Assembly: GCF_900156535.1 (NCBI RefSeq)
Contig: NZ_FTNV01000004.1
Span: 124,001 to 188,000, forward strand
From: Roseovarius nanhaiticus
GTDB lineage: Bacteria > Pseudomonadota > Alphaproteobacteria > Rhodobacterales > Rhodobacteraceae
Reading direction: 5' to 3'
Length of the DNA stretch: 64,000 bases
Below are positions 8,320 to 20,727 of this stretch, piece after piece. The position numbers and the translations under genes are program-made. Each line of letters starts with the position of its first letter. The stretch's first letter is position 1. A model generated the notes under the pieces. The model worked only from the letters and a program-made list of their open reading frames with translations. It searched no databases and was not told the origin of the DNA.

Positions 8320-9405
8320 ATGGCCAAGATCACACTCGACAATCTGGCACATTCCTACATGCCCAACCCGAAATCCGAGGATGATTTCGCGCTTAAGGAG
8401 CTGAACCACGATTGGACCGACGGCGAGGCTTACGCTCTGCTGGGTGCGTCGGGTTGTGGCAAGTCCACCCTGCTCAACATCATCTCGGGCCTCTTGATCC
8501 CGTCGCAAGGGCGCGTCCTCTTCGATGGGCAGGACGTGACACATGCGCCGACGGCGGATCGTAACATCGCGCAGGTTTTCCAGTTTCCGGTGGTCTACGA
8601 TACGATGACCGTCGAAGCGAACCTGGCCTTTCCTTTGAAAAACCGCCGCATGGACACGGCCGAAATCACCCGCCGCGTGCAGAAAGTGGCGGCAATGATC
8701 GGCATGGAAGATCAGCTGAACCGCAAGGCGCGCGGCCTCACCGCGGATGCCAAGCAGAAGATCAGCCTTGGGCGCGGCATGGTGCGCGAGGATGTGAACG
8801 CGCTCCTCTTTGACGAGCCTTTGACCGTCATAGATCCGCACATGAAATGGGAATTGCGCACGCAGCTGAAAAAACTGCACGCCGATTTCGGCCATACGAT
8901 GATCTACGTGACGCACGACCAGACCGAGGCGCTCACTTTTGCCGACAAGGTTGTCGTGATGCATGACGGGCGGGTCGTGCAGATCGGCACGCCGCAAGAG
9001 CTGTTTGAGCGTCCCGCGCATACCTTTGTCGGCTATTTCATCGGCTCGCCCGGGATGAACCTTCTGGACGCCAAGATCGACGGGCGCCAAGCCCAGGTCG
9101 CCGGCGCCACCATCGACCTCGGGCGGGATTATGACGCCAAGGGCCGCACTCAGATCGGCGTGCGCCCCGAATTCATCACGCTCCACTCCGGCGGCGAGGG
9201 TATTCCCGCCCGCGTCACACGCGTTGAGGATGTGGGCCGCCACAAGATCGTGCGGCTCGATGCGGGCGGCACCCCCGTCAGCGCCATCGCGGGCGAGGGC
9301 GAAGAAATTCCAACGAGTATCGACCGGATCCGCTTTGCCGAAGGCGGCGTCAACATCTACGCGGATGACTGGCGCGTCGCGCCGGCCGGGGAGGCCGCAG
9401 CATGA
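8320..9405 (+). CDS. glpT: Glycerol ABC importer, ATP-binding subunit GlpT
   Basis: The second ATPase of the importer, 361 residues. It has a perfect Walker A (GASGCGKST at about 42-50), Walker B LLFDEPLTVID, switch YVTHDQTEAL, and a C-terminal TOBE-like regulatory domain. The signature loop is degenerate: LTADAKQK at residues 140-147 replaces LSGGQ. Since GlpS has a normal signature but an unusual switch His position, the two nucleotide sites of the GlpS/GlpT dimer are probably unequal. The gene follows glpS directly and its stop overlaps the glpP start. Confidence 0.9.
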   Translation: MAKITLDNLAHSYMPNPKSEDDFALKELNHDWTDGEAYALLGASGCGKSTLLNIISGLLIPSQGRVLFDGQDVTHAPTADRNIAQVFQFPVVYDTMTVEANLAFPLKNRRMDTAEITRRVQKVAAMIGMEDQLNRKARGLTADAKQKISLGRGMVREDVNALLFDEPLTVIDPHMKWELRTQLKKLHADFGHTMIYVTHDQTEALTFADKVVVMHDGRVVQIGTPQELFERPAHTFVGYFIGSPGMNLLDAKIDGRQAQVAGATIDLGRDYDAKGRTQIGVRPEFITLHSGGEGIPARVTRVEDVGRHKIVRLDAGGTPVSAIAGEGEEIPTSIDRIRFAEGGVNIYADDWRVAPAGEAAA

Positions 9406-10274
9406 ACAAGACCGTCAATCAAAAGGCATGGTTCCTGATCCTGCCGGTCCTCGTTCTCGTCGCCTTTTCGGCGGTGATCCCACTGATGACCGTGGTAAAT
9501 TATTCAGTGCAAGATACGTTCGGCAACAACCAGTTCTTCTGGGCGGGCCTCGACTGGTTCGATGACATGCTTCATTCCGACAGGATGTGGAGCGCGCTTG
9601 GCCGTCAGCTGATGTTCTCGGGCATCATCCTCGCCATCGAGATCCCGCTGGGAATTTACGTGGCTTTGAACATGCCGAAATCCGGCTTCTGGTCGTCCTT
9701 CTGCCTCGTGCTGATGTCTCTGCCGCTGCTGATTCCGTGGAACGTGGTCGGCACGATCTGGCAGATCTTCGGCCGGGTCGATATCGGCCTTCTGGGCTAC
9801 ACGCTCGAGGCGCTGGGCATCGAGTACAACTACACGCAAAACACCGTGGACGCATGGGTGACCGTGATCGTCATGGATGTCTGGCACTGGACCTCACTGG
9901 TCGCGCTCTTGGCGTTTGCGGGCCTACGCTCGATCCCCGATGCCTATTATCAGGCGGCCAAGATCGACCAGGCCAGCCGCTGGGCCGTTTTCCGCTATAT
10001 CGAGCTGCCCAAGATGGCGGGCGTGCTGATGATCGCGATCCTTCTGCGCTTCATGGACAGTTTCATGATCTATACCGAGCCTTTCGTTGTCACCGGTGGC
10101 GGCCCCGGCAATGCCACCACCTTCCTCAGCATCGATCTGGTCAAGATGGCACTGGGTCAGTTCGATCTCGGCCCCGCCGCCGCATTCAGCCTGATGTATT
10201 TCCTGGTGATCCTTGCGATCTCTTGGGTTTTCTACACCGTGATGACCACGCTCGACAAAAGGGATGGCAGCTGA
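9402..10274 (+). CDS. glpP: Glycerol ABC importer, permease subunit GlpP
   Basis: A 290-residue MalF-type permease with six predicted transmembrane helices, the first at about residues 11-31. The cytoplasmic coupling (EAA) loop reads YYQAAKIDQASRWAVFRYIELPKM, which contacts the ATPase subunits. The N-terminal sequence FSAVIPLMTVVNYSVQDTFG is typical of sugar-type permeases. It overlaps glpT (ATGA) and glpQ, so the subunits should be made in fixed ratio. Confidence 0.92.
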   Translation: MNKTVNQKAWFLILPVLVLVAFSAVIPLMTVVNYSVQDTFGNNQFFWAGLDWFDDMLHSDRMWSALGRQLMFSGIILAIEIPLGIYVALNMPKSGFWSSFCLVLMSLPLLIPWNVVGTIWQIFGRVDIGLLGYTLEALGIEYNYTQNTVDAWVTVIVMDVWHWTSLVALLAFAGLRSIPDAYYQAAKIDQASRWAVFRYIELPKMAGVLMIAILLRFMDSFMIYTEPFVVTGGGPGNATTFLSIDLVKMALGQFDLGPAAAFSLMYFLVILAISWVFYTVMTTLDKRDGS

Positions 10275-11143
10275 TGAACCGCCCCGCCACACCCGATCTA
10301 TCGCCCGATCCCGGCATCACCGCACCGCGCCGCCGCAAGCTGCGGATGAACGGCTCGGCCATCGTGATGGCGATTTATCTCGTCTTCCTGATGCTGCCGA
10401 TCTACTGGCTGCTGAACATGAGCCTCAAGACCAACGCCGAGATCCTCGGCACCTTCTCACTCTGGCCGCAGGACCTGACGTTCGCGAATTACGCCAAGAT
10501 CCTGACGGATGCGAGCTGGTACATGGGCTACGTCAACTCGCTGATCTACGTCGTTATGAATACCGTCATCAGCCTCGCCGTGGCGCTGCCCGCCGCCTAC
10601 GCGTTCAGCCGCTACAGCTTCATGGGGGACAAGCATCTTTTCTTCTGGCTGCTGACGAACCGCATGGCGCCGCCAGCCGTCTTCGCCCTGCCGTTTTTTC
10701 AGCTCTACTCGTCCATCAATCTCTTTGACACGCATATCGCCGTCGCGCTGGCGCATTGCCTGTTCAACGTGCCGCTGGCGGTCTGGATCCTGGAAGGCTT
10801 CATGCGGGGTGTGCCGCGCGAGATTGACGAGACGGCCTATATCGATGGCTACTCATTTCCCGCGTTTTTCATCAAGATCTTCACGCCGCTCATTGCCTCA
10901 GGCATCGGGGTCGCAGCCTTTTTCTGCTTCATGTTCTCATGGGTCGAGCTGCTGCTGAGCCGGACGCTCACCTCTGTCGACGCGAAACCCATCGCCGCCA
11001 CCATGACCCGCACCGTCGGCGCGGCGGGCGTCGACTGGGGCGTGCTGGCTGCGGCAGGTGTTCTGACCATCGTGCCCGGCGCGCTGGTGATCTATTTCGT
11101 GCGCAACTACATCGCCAAGGGCTTTGCCCTGGGGAGGGTCTGA
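10274..11143 (+). CDS. glpQ: Glycerol ABC importer, permease subunit GlpQ
   Basis: A 289-residue MalG-type permease. A Pro/Arg-rich cytoplasmic leader of about 24 residues precedes the first helix (IVMAIYLVFLMLPIYWLLNM), with five more helices after it. The coupling loop is EIDETAYIDGYSFPAFFIKIFTPL. The start is the ATG at 10274, overlapping the glpP stop (TGATG); the frame is open much further upstream only because GC-rich DNA lacks stops there. The C-terminal end NYIAKGFALGRV is characteristic of MalG-type subunits. It is the partner of GlpP in the membrane channel. Confidence 0.92.
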   Translation: MNRPATPDLSPDPGITAPRRRKLRMNGSAIVMAIYLVFLMLPIYWLLNMSLKTNAEILGTFSLWPQDLTFANYAKILTDASWYMGYVNSLIYVVMNTVISLAVALPAAYAFSRYSFMGDKHLFFWLLTNRMAPPAVFALPFFQLYSSINLFDTHIAVALAHCLFNVPLAVWILEGFMRGVPREIDETAYIDGYSFPAFFIKIFTPLIASGIGVAAFFCFMFSWVELLLSRTLTSVDAKPIAATMTRTVGAAGVDWGVLAAAGVLTIVPGALVIYFVRNYIAKGFALGRV

Positions 11144-11144
11144 T

Positions 11145-11420
11145 ATGCTTGATTGGATGGCATGGACTTGGCCGACCGCCGCATTCTTCGGCGTCATCGC
11201 CGCATTGCTGATCACCTTCACGATTCTTGCGATCAAGTATCCCGAAACACCGCGCACAGGTATCCTGCGGATCGAGACGACGCGGGGCGACAGGCTTTTC
11301 ATCACGCTGCTGGGCTCGGCTTTCATCAATATCGCATGGCTCGGTCTCGGGTTCGGGCCGCAATACTTCGCGCTGCTTGTCTGCCTCGGCTATGCTGCGG
11401 CAGTCTTTCGCTGGGTCTGA
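11145..11420 (+). CDS. DUF2160 small membrane protein of the glycerol importer operon
   Basis: A 91-residue protein with two or three hydrophobic helices (about 9-29, 52-68 and 70-88) and a Trp-rich start (MLDWMAWTWP). DUF2160 proteins are regularly found between glpQ and glpV, but their function is not established. An accessory role in importer assembly or stability is a guess from context. The start at 11145 is two bases after the glpQ stop and is preceded by a GGGGAGGG ribosome site. Confidence 0.75.
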   Translation: MLDWMAWTWPTAAFFGVIAALLITFTILAIKYPETPRTGILRIETTRGDRLFITLLGSAFINIAWLGLGFGPQYFALLVCLGYAAAVFRWV

Positions 11421-11484
11421 AGGAATGACACCAAAGGCGGGCGCGCCAAGATAATATCGTTCAACCAAAGGGAGGAAACCTACA

Positions 11485-13209
<1,725 letters not shown>

Positions 13210-13219
13210 TGCAAATCAT

Positions 13220-13248
13220 GCCGGGGCGCTCATCTGCCGCGCCCCGGC
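13220..13248 (+). terminator. Stem-loop after glpV
   Basis: A perfect 9-base-pair stem (GCCGGGGCG / CGCCCCGGC) with an 11-base loop begins 11 bases after the glpV stop. There is no run of T after it, so it is more likely a partial attenuator or a 3' stabiliser of the binding-protein message than a full terminator. Confidence 0.6.
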
Positions 13249-13276
13249 TATTCCTCTTCCGAAACTTCGGGCCGAC

Positions 13277-14776
<1,500 letters not shown>

Positions 14777-14831
14777 CGCATTGATGCGATGGAATGGACC
14801 ATGCCTCATGCCTGCCCGGCCCTTTGCTTTG

Positions 14832-15947
14832 CTACCGTACCACGAACTCCGCATGCAGCGCCCCGGCAGCTTTGATGCTTTTAAGAATGTCGATCATGTC
14901 GCGCGGCGCCACGCCCAGCGCGTTCAGACCCGCGACCACCTCGGATAGCGTTGTGCCGGGCGGCACTTCGGCCAAACCAAACCCGGCCTCCTCTTCAATC
15001 TGGGCGTTGGTGCGCGGAACGACGACGGTCTCGCCCTCGGCAAACGGATTCGGCTGAACCGCAATGGGCGCCTCTTCGACACGCAAGGTAAGATTTCCCT
15101 GCGACACCGCGATACGGCTAATGCGCACGTCCTGCCCCATCACGATAGTGCCGGACCTTTGATCAACGACGACGCGCGCCTTACTCTCAGGCTCAACCAG
15201 CAAGTTCTCGATTCGAGCCAACGCATGCGCCGGTGAGGGCGCACGCGTGCGCCCGATATCAAGTTGCACTGTCCCGCTATCAAGCATGACGGCCACCGCG
15301 CGGCCGTAGTTGCTGTTGATGACGTTTTCAATCCGGCCCGCCGTGGTGAAATCCGGCTCGCGCAATGCAAGGCGCAGTTGATCCAGCGAACCTAACTCGA
15401 ACGCAATTTCTCGCTCGACACGCGCACCCGCGGGGATCGAGCCGGAGGTTGGCACGCCTTGCACCACGGCTGCCGCGTCACCTTGGGCAACGGCCCCACC
15501 CGCTATGATCGTGCCCTGCGCCACCGCATAGATCTGCCCATCCGCCGCGTTGAGAGGTGTCATGATGAGCGTTCCGCCCAAGAGGCTGCTCGCATCTCCG
15601 ATGGCCGACACGGTGACGTCAATCTGCCCACCCGCGCGTGCGAATGCAGGCAAGCTGGCAGTCACCAAAACGGCCGCGACATTCTTGGGGCGAAACTGCT
15701 CACCCGAAACGTTGACGCCAAGCCGCTCCAGAATGTTGGACATGATCTCTTCGGTAAAGGGCGCGTTGCGCAGCCCGTCCCCCGTACCGTTCAGGCCCAC
15801 GACCAGCCCATACCCGACCAGGTCGTTGCCCCTGACCCCATCGAACTCCACCAGATCCTTGATCCGGATGGGACCGGCCATGGCCGGCCCAAGGCTCGAC
15901 AGAATAAACGCAGCCGCGCAAAGAAAACCGGAGATAATCTGTATCAA
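14832..15947 (-). CDS. flgI: Flagellar P-ring protein FlgI
   Basis: A 371-residue periplasmic protein that forms the peptidoglycan bushing of the flagellar rod. A signal peptide (about 1-24, ending GPAMA) is followed by IRIKDLVEFDGVRGNDLVGYGLVVGLNGTGDGL, the family signature. GGQIDVTVSAIGDASSLLGGTLIMTPL and the C-terminal GTTLSEVVAGLNALGVAPRDMIDILKSIKAAGALHAEF complete the match. It is the last gene of the flgE-K-L-I run and overlaps the end of flgL by four bases. Confidence 0.97.
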   Translation of the reverse strand: MIQIISGFLCAAAFILSSLGPAMAGPIRIKDLVEFDGVRGNDLVGYGLVVGLNGTGDGLRNAPFTEEIMSNILERLGVNVSGEQFRPKNVAAVLVTASLPAFARAGGQIDVTVSAIGDASSLLGGTLIMTPLNAADGQIYAVAQGTIIAGGAVAQGDAAAVVQGVPTSGSIPAGARVEREIAFELGSLDQLRLALREPDFTTAGRIENVINSNYGRAVAVMLDSGTVQLDIGRTRAPSPAHALARIENLLVEPESKARVVVDQRSGTIVMGQDVRISRIAVSQGNLTLRVEEAPIAVQPNPFAEGETVVVPRTNAQIEEEAGFGLAEVPPGTTLSEVVAGLNALGVAPRDMIDILKSIKAAGALHAEFVVR

Positions 15948-16954
15948 AGGAAATTCACCAGATTCAGGCGCTGCGTCCGCGCGGTAAGGGTGTAAATGGT
16001 CTCGAGCCTCAGTTGCGCTTGTTCGAGCGCGCTGGCTGTGTCGAAGACATCCGCCGATATGAGGTCGCTGCGCGTCATCTCGAGTGAGGCACGCTCGGCT
16101 GAATTACGCGTGATTGACTGGTCGATACGCTCTTCGGCAAATCCAAGGTCCGATCGAAGCCCGATGATTGCGTCGATGGACCCGCCCATGGACGTCACGG
16201 AACTGCGCAAGAGGTTTTGCCTCACCTCGCGGGGCAAGCCCAGGTTTTCGTCACCCGCGAGCGCCACCATGATCGCATCTTTCAAAACGCTGCGCAGTTT
16301 TGGATCGTCCGCGCGGATCGAAAGACCGACCTCTTCGCCACCGCCAAGCCGATGGGGCGCCATATCCTCAGTCGCGCCGCGGTAGATATCCGTTTCGAAG
16401 GCGCCGCCGGGAGTGTCAAAAAACACGTTCAGCGCTGCGGCGATACCCGCCGCATCCGTTGCGCCCGCGATCGCAGTTCGTGCGGCGCTCAGCAATTGGG
16501 CGGAGCCGGTCAGAGGCAATGCATCCAGTGCGTTCCCCGCGAATACCGGCCTGCCGCCCACGCCCTTGTTCAGGGCCGACATGATGCCGCCCAGCACTTC
16601 TTCCGCGTTAGCTCCCAAAGAGGCGAGGGCCAGATTGGTCGGCGCATCACCAACGCTTAATGCGCGCTCGTAAAGTGAGCCCAGTTGAGTCTGAACCGCT
16701 TCCAGCGACAATTGCATGACAGTCGCCTGTACTTGTGCCTCGGTGCTTGCGGTGCGCTGCGCCGCGTTTACGGCCAGCTGGTTCTCCATATTGGCAAGCT
16801 GGCCGAAACTACCCTGCAAGTGCTGGGCCAAATCCGCGACACGGCCCGAAGAAAGTTCTTGGGTCAGGCGCATCACATCAGATTGCGCTGCAGCACTCTG
16901 CCTGCGCAGGGTGAGAGATTGCGCCAGATCACCTATCGCGTGAAACATCATCAT
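15944..16954 (-). CDS. flgL: Flagellar hook-filament junction protein FlgL
   Basis: A 336-residue flagellin-like adaptor joining the hook to the filament. The N-terminal helix (about 1-60, with LRRQSAAAQSDVMRLTQELSSGRV) and the C-terminal helix (ALEQAQLRLETIYTLTARTQRLNLVNFL) are the coiled ends of the flagellin family. The middle is variable. Three Met codons stand at the start; the first overlaps the flgK stop (ATGA). Position between flgK and flgI fixes the assignment as FlgL rather than flagellin. Confidence 0.9.
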   Translation of the reverse strand: MMMFHAIGDLAQSLTLRRQSAAAQSDVMRLTQELSSGRVADLAQHLQGSFGQLANMENQLAVNAAQRTASTEAQVQATVMQLSLEAVQTQLGSLYERALSVGDAPTNLALASLGANAEEVLGGIMSALNKGVGGRPVFAGNALDALPLTGSAQLLSAARTAIAGATDAAGIAAALNVFFDTPGGAFETDIYRGATEDMAPHRLGGGEEVGLSIRADDPKLRSVLKDAIMVALAGDENLGLPREVRQNLLRSSVTSMGGSIDAIIGLRSDLGFAEERIDQSITRNSAERASLEMTRSDLISADVFDTASALEQAQLRLETIYTLTARTQRLNLVNFL

Positions 16955-18408
16955 CCAATCCTCAGCAGGGTATCCATCATTTCATCCAAAGTCTGGATCA
17001 TCCGCGCATTTGCCGCATACGCCTGTTCGATCAGCAGAAGCCGCGCGGTTTCATCATCCGAATTCACTCCGTCCTGTGCCAACGCCTCGGCGAGGCCGGA
17101 TTGTCGCACCGCGGCGAAGCTGCTCACGCGATCTTCGGCAAGCACAGTTTGCGACAATTGCGAGACCATGCTGGCGATATGTTGCGAAGCGGAACCCGCC
17201 GCACCGCCTAGATCACCTGACGCCATGCTGGAGCGGGCAGCAAATGCATCGGCCAGGCCATGTAGACGCGCGGCATTGCCCACCGGCCCCAAAGCAACCG
17301 CGCCCAGACCATCGCGCAATTTTTGCGGGTCGCCACCCTTGGTTGGATCGACTGCCAGGTTGAGCGCCATCCGCCCTGCAATTCCAGTCTCAGACGCCAC
17401 GTCAAAACGCCCACCTTGGTCGGTAAAGAGCCCAGGGTCGGCGGCACCGACGGTCGTGTCCCAGGCGGGATCCTGAAACCGTTCGATCACGTCACGGGCC
17501 AAGGCATCGATTTGCCTTTGCGCATCAACAGCCAGCGTATCGCGCACGTCGAACATTGCCGACAGCCGACCTCCTTCAATAGGGCTGCGCATACCCGCGG
17601 GCGCGACTTGTTCACCGTTGATGCGCAGACCCGAAAGAAGTCCCCCCTCAAGTGTCATGTGGGGCGCGATCACGTTTGTACGCGTGAATTCGAGTCTCGC
17701 ACTGCCGCTGTCGACCAAGAGCGTCCCCCCGGGGGTCATCAAGGCAATAGCACCATCGTCGCGTGCGACTTCGCGGATCGGGATCAGTTCGGCGACACGG
17801 TCGACCACGACCTGTCGATGATCCAGAAGACCGGACGTATCCGCACCCTTACGCTGCGCGATCTGGATCTGGATGTTGATCCGATGAACCTGCTCAAGGT
17901 CAGAATTAAGACCACGCACCGACGCCTCGATCTGCTCCTCAGCGCGCATACGCTGGTTTTGAATGCTGTCCGAAATGTCATTGAAAGCGCCAGTGACTTC
18001 GGCAGCCCGCAAACTGACCTGCTGCAACCGATCAGTCGCCTCTGGCCGGCTGGCGGCCGTGACGAGTGATGCCTCTAGTGCAGACATCAGAGACGAAAGC
18101 GAGCCGTTCGAATCGGGCGTGCCGATGCTGGCCTGAACACCCTTCAGAAAATTGGCGCGAGTCTGCGATTGCGCCAGATCACTATCAGCCGCCCTGCGGT
18201 CCGACAGTACAGCGCTATCGACATGCCGGATGATGCCTGACACCCGAACACCGCCGCCTGTCGCGACGGCGTCTTGGGAAAGAGCGATTTCCCGCCGGCC
18301 GTATCCTTCGGTCTGAATATTGGCCAAGTTTGCCGAGACAACGCCCGCAGCCCGCGAATTGGCCGCGAGGCCTGAAAGGGCACTGGACAGGGCCGAGGTG
18401 ATGCTCAT
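16951..18408 (-). CDS. flgK: Flagellar hook-associated protein FlgK
   Basis: The first hook-filament junction protein, 485 residues. The N-terminus SITSALSSALSGLAANSRAAGVVSANLANIQTEGYGRREIAL is the rod/hook-family start with the FlgK variation. The C-terminus (DDETARLLLIEQAYAANARMIQTLDEMMDTLLRIG) carries the matching amphipathic helix. The central part is divergent, as is normal. It follows flgE on the same strand after a 63-base gap and is coupled to flgL. Confidence 0.95.
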   Translation of the reverse strand: MSITSALSSALSGLAANSRAAGVVSANLANIQTEGYGRREIALSQDAVATGGGVRVSGIIRHVDSAVLSDRRAADSDLAQSQTRANFLKGVQASIGTPDSNGSLSSLMSALEASLVTAASRPEATDRLQQVSLRAAEVTGAFNDISDSIQNQRMRAEEQIEASVRGLNSDLEQVHRINIQIQIAQRKGADTSGLLDHRQVVVDRVAELIPIREVARDDGAIALMTPGGTLLVDSGSARLEFTRTNVIAPHMTLEGGLLSGLRINGEQVAPAGMRSPIEGGRLSAMFDVRDTLAVDAQRQIDALARDVIERFQDPAWDTTVGAADPGLFTDQGGRFDVASETGIAGRMALNLAVDPTKGGDPQKLRDGLGAVALGPVGNAARLHGLADAFAARSSMASGDLGGAAGSASQHIASMVSQLSQTVLAEDRVSSFAAVRQSGLAEALAQDGVNSDDETARLLLIEQAYAANARMIQTLDEMMDTLLRIG

Positions 18409-18471
18409 GATTGCGTCTCTCTATCGGATACGTGGTATCGGGCGCGACCACGCGCCCGGGCCTGCGCTCTA

Positions 18472-19776
18472 TCAGCGCTTGATGTTGGTCGTTTCCTGCA
18501 GCATCTCGTCGACGGTCTGAATGACCTTCGCGTTCGACGAATACGCGCGCTGCGTCTGGATCATATCGGTCAATTCGCCCGCGACATCGGTCGCACTTTC
18601 TTGACGAGCAAAGGCGACGACATCCCCGGTGGGACCATCGCCCGCATCCCAGAGGAAGAATGATCCGCTATCTGGCGAGGGCATGTAGGTCTGCTGATCC
18701 AGCGAGACCATGCCGTTCGGGTTGGGCAGATCAACCAAGGGTACCTGGTAGATGACACGCGTAATGCCCGTGTCGTAGGAGGCATGGACAAATCCGTTTT
18801 CATCCACCTTGGCCGAGGTCATATTGCCAACCGGCGAGCCGTCCTTGGAAATCGAAAGCGGCGCAAAGCTGTCGGAAAGCTGAGTGAGGCCGTCGGGTGC
18901 GCCGAGCTTGCCGATATTAACCTCCATCGGCCCCCCCGCGACATTGACGATGACAGATCCCCTCGCCCCGTCATAGGCGCCGCCGACGCCCGCCGGGGAA
19001 ACACCCATAAGGGTGCCGCCCGCCGCGCGCGAATCGTCAAAGTTCAGGGTGTACTGTCCGATGATGGCGCCGCCCTGAGCCGAATCGCGCAAGGTCATGG
19101 TCCATTCGTTCGAATTGCCTGCGCCGGGAATAGTCGGCGAAAATTCGATGCCGACATTCTCGGACTTGCCAAGATTGTCGTAGTATTCGACCGATAACTC
19201 CTGCGGATCACCACTGGCACCGGCGTTCGTATCGACTGCGGGCAGGTTAAGGCCAAGGTTGATGGATGTGGTCGGCTCACCCGTCAATTGATTGACGTTG
19301 ATGCGCACCGGCTCCAGCCCGTCAGCGGTATCGCGCGGGAATTCAGGCACGGTGCCGTCGGGATTGGCCGGCCAGCCCAAAAGGACGAGGCCGCTTTGCG
19401 TCTTGAGAATACCGTTGGCATCGGTACGGAACGACCCAGTGGTTGTAAGCAGCATTTGCTGACTGTTACCTCCGAGCGCGACCTCGCTGGATCGTGCGAC
19501 CGGCAGCATACCGCGTCCGCGCACGGCCAGATCGGTCGCATTGGAGGTGGTGGTGAGTGAGCCGCCCTGGTCGATCAGGCGCTGAGTCATGGACCGAACT
19601 CCGCCAGCAGAATAGCTGCCCCCCGAGCCGCTGATGACCATCGACTGGAAGTCGGTCTCTACCCGCTTATAGCCGTAGGTCGCCGAGTTCGCGATATTGT
19701 CCGAAATCGCCGCCAAGCGGTTGGCATTCGCGGCGAGCGCCGCAACGCCCGCGTTAAGCGAGGAAGAAATTGTCAT
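18472..19776 (-). CDS. flgE: Flagellar hook protein FlgE
   Basis: The hook subunit, 434 residues. N-terminal TISSSLNAGVAALAANANRLAAISDNIANSATYGYKRVETDF and C-terminal DMIQTQRAYSSNAKVIQTVDEMLQETTNIKR form the paired helices of the hook core. Between them is RGMLPVARSS-like text of the conserved flagellar basal-body domain. The ATG at 19776 is chosen over one seven codons upstream because AAAGG lies 7 bases before it. A TTAA-N7-CTAA site 58 bases upstream may be its CtrA box. Confidence 0.95.
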   Translation of the reverse strand: MTISSSLNAGVAALAANANRLAAISDNIANSATYGYKRVETDFQSMVISGSGGSYSAGGVRSMTQRLIDQGGSLTTTSNATDLAVRGRGMLPVARSSEVALGGNSQQMLLTTTGSFRTDANGILKTQSGLVLLGWPANPDGTVPEFPRDTADGLEPVRINVNQLTGEPTTSINLGLNLPAVDTNAGASGDPQELSVEYYDNLGKSENVGIEFSPTIPGAGNSNEWTMTLRDSAQGGAIIGQYTLNFDDSRAAGGTLMGVSPAGVGGAYDGARGSVIVNVAGGPMEVNIGKLGAPDGLTQLSDSFAPLSISKDGSPVGNMTSAKVDENGFVHASYDTGITRVIYQVPLVDLPNPNGMVSLDQQTYMPSPDSGSFFLWDAGDGPTGDVVAFARQESATDVAGELTDMIQTQRAYSSNAKVIQTVDEMLQETTNIKR

Positions 19777-19833
19777 GGATACGCCTTTCTGCTGCATCGA
19801 CCATTGTCGAAGACCAGACTTACGCGCGCTCCT

Positions 19834-19848
19834 TTAACATCCGACTAA
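19834..19848. promoter_or_regulatory. Candidate CtrA-binding site upstream of flgE
   Basis: TTAA, seven bases, CTAA; read in the direction of flgE it is TTAG-N7-TTAA, the same variant as the site between fliL and fliF. It lies in the 117-base gap between motB and flgE, 58 bases before the flgE start. Confidence 0.4.
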
Positions 19849-19893
19849 CAGATAAAATCCAATTCAATCGCCGTGCAGACGGGATGCGTGCTT

Positions 19894-20727
19894 TCACTCC
19901 GCCTGGCGCAGAAAAATAACCTCGATACGGTTGTTGCGCACCGCCATCGGATTGCGCACTGCGGGATCGCGATCTGCATGACCCGTCACGCGCGCTACCC
20001 GATCCTGGGCCAGCCCTTGTTGTTTCAAGAGTGTCCGCATCACCTGCGCCCGCTCGGTCGTGATGTCCCAGTCACGGTTTTCCTTCAACACTATCGGCGC
20101 CGCCCGCGTATGCGCCTCGATCGCGACCGCATTGGTGACCATCGCGCCCACATCGACCAACAGCTTGGCGAGTTGTGTCAGAATTGGTGCCGCCACGGCA
20201 CCACCTTCGGCAAAAAGCGGCGCTTGGGCCACGTCAAAGAATTCAACCACCAGCCCCTCGTCGGTGACGCGGGTAATGATGTGACGCCGCAATTCGGAGG
20301 CCACGGTGCTTTCTCCAGAGCTCGCAGTCAACGCCTCATCGATCTTGCGTTGCAACTCTTCAAGACCGGCATCGGCACTCGTGCCGGTTTGTCCACGCGC
20401 CATGCGCGCCTCGGTGGCACGCAGGCTCGAGGCGCCAACGCCTTCGGAGGACAACGTGTCCTCGGCCATCACGCTTTCGCCGCCGAAATGGCCATCGCCA
20501 CCGCTGGAGACACGGCTGATCGGAACGACGGGACTGAAATAATCAGCCAAGCCCTTGCGTTGTTTTTCCGTTGTCGCGTTCAACAGCCACATCAATAAAA
20601 AGAAGGCCATCATCGCCGTGACAAAGTCCGCATACGCGACCTTCCAGGCACCTCCATGGTGCCCGCCCCCGGCGACAACTTTCTTTCTCTTGATGATGAC
20701 TGGCGCCGCATTGCCTTGCGCGCTCAT
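19894..20727 (-). CDS. motB: Flagellar stator protein MotB
   Basis: A 277-residue stator subunit that anchors the motor to peptidoglycan. A basic N-terminus (KRKKVVAGGGHHGGAWK) leads into the single transmembrane helix VAYADFVTAMMAFFLLMWLLNA, where the Asp of ADF is the proton-binding residue. The plug region follows (KGLADYFSP). The C-terminal OmpA-like domain contains EAHTRAAP, QVMRTLLKQQGLAQDRVARVTGHADRDP and NNRIEVIFL. The ATG at 20727 has GAGG 7 bases upstream; a start eight codons earlier is less supported. No motA is next to it in this window. Confidence 0.93.
   Translation of the reverse strand: MSAQGNAAPVIIKRKKVVAGGGHHGGAWKVAYADFVTAMMAFFLLMWLLNATTEKQRKGLADYFSPVVPISRVSSGGDGHFGGESVMAEDTLSSEGVGASSLRATEARMARGQTGTSADAGLEELQRKIDEALTASSGESTVASELRRHIITRVTDEGLVVEFFDVAQAPLFAEGGAVAAPILTQLAKLLVDVGAMVTNAVAIEAHTRAAPIVLKENRDWDITTERAQVMRTLLKQQGLAQDRVARVTGHADRDPAVRNPMAVRNNRIEVIFLRQAE

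Noticed and set aside
9587..10273. Long N-terminal extension of glpQ
   Set aside because: It lies in the wrong frame of glpP and is Arg/His-rich; the coupled ATG at 10274 gives a normal MalG-type permease.
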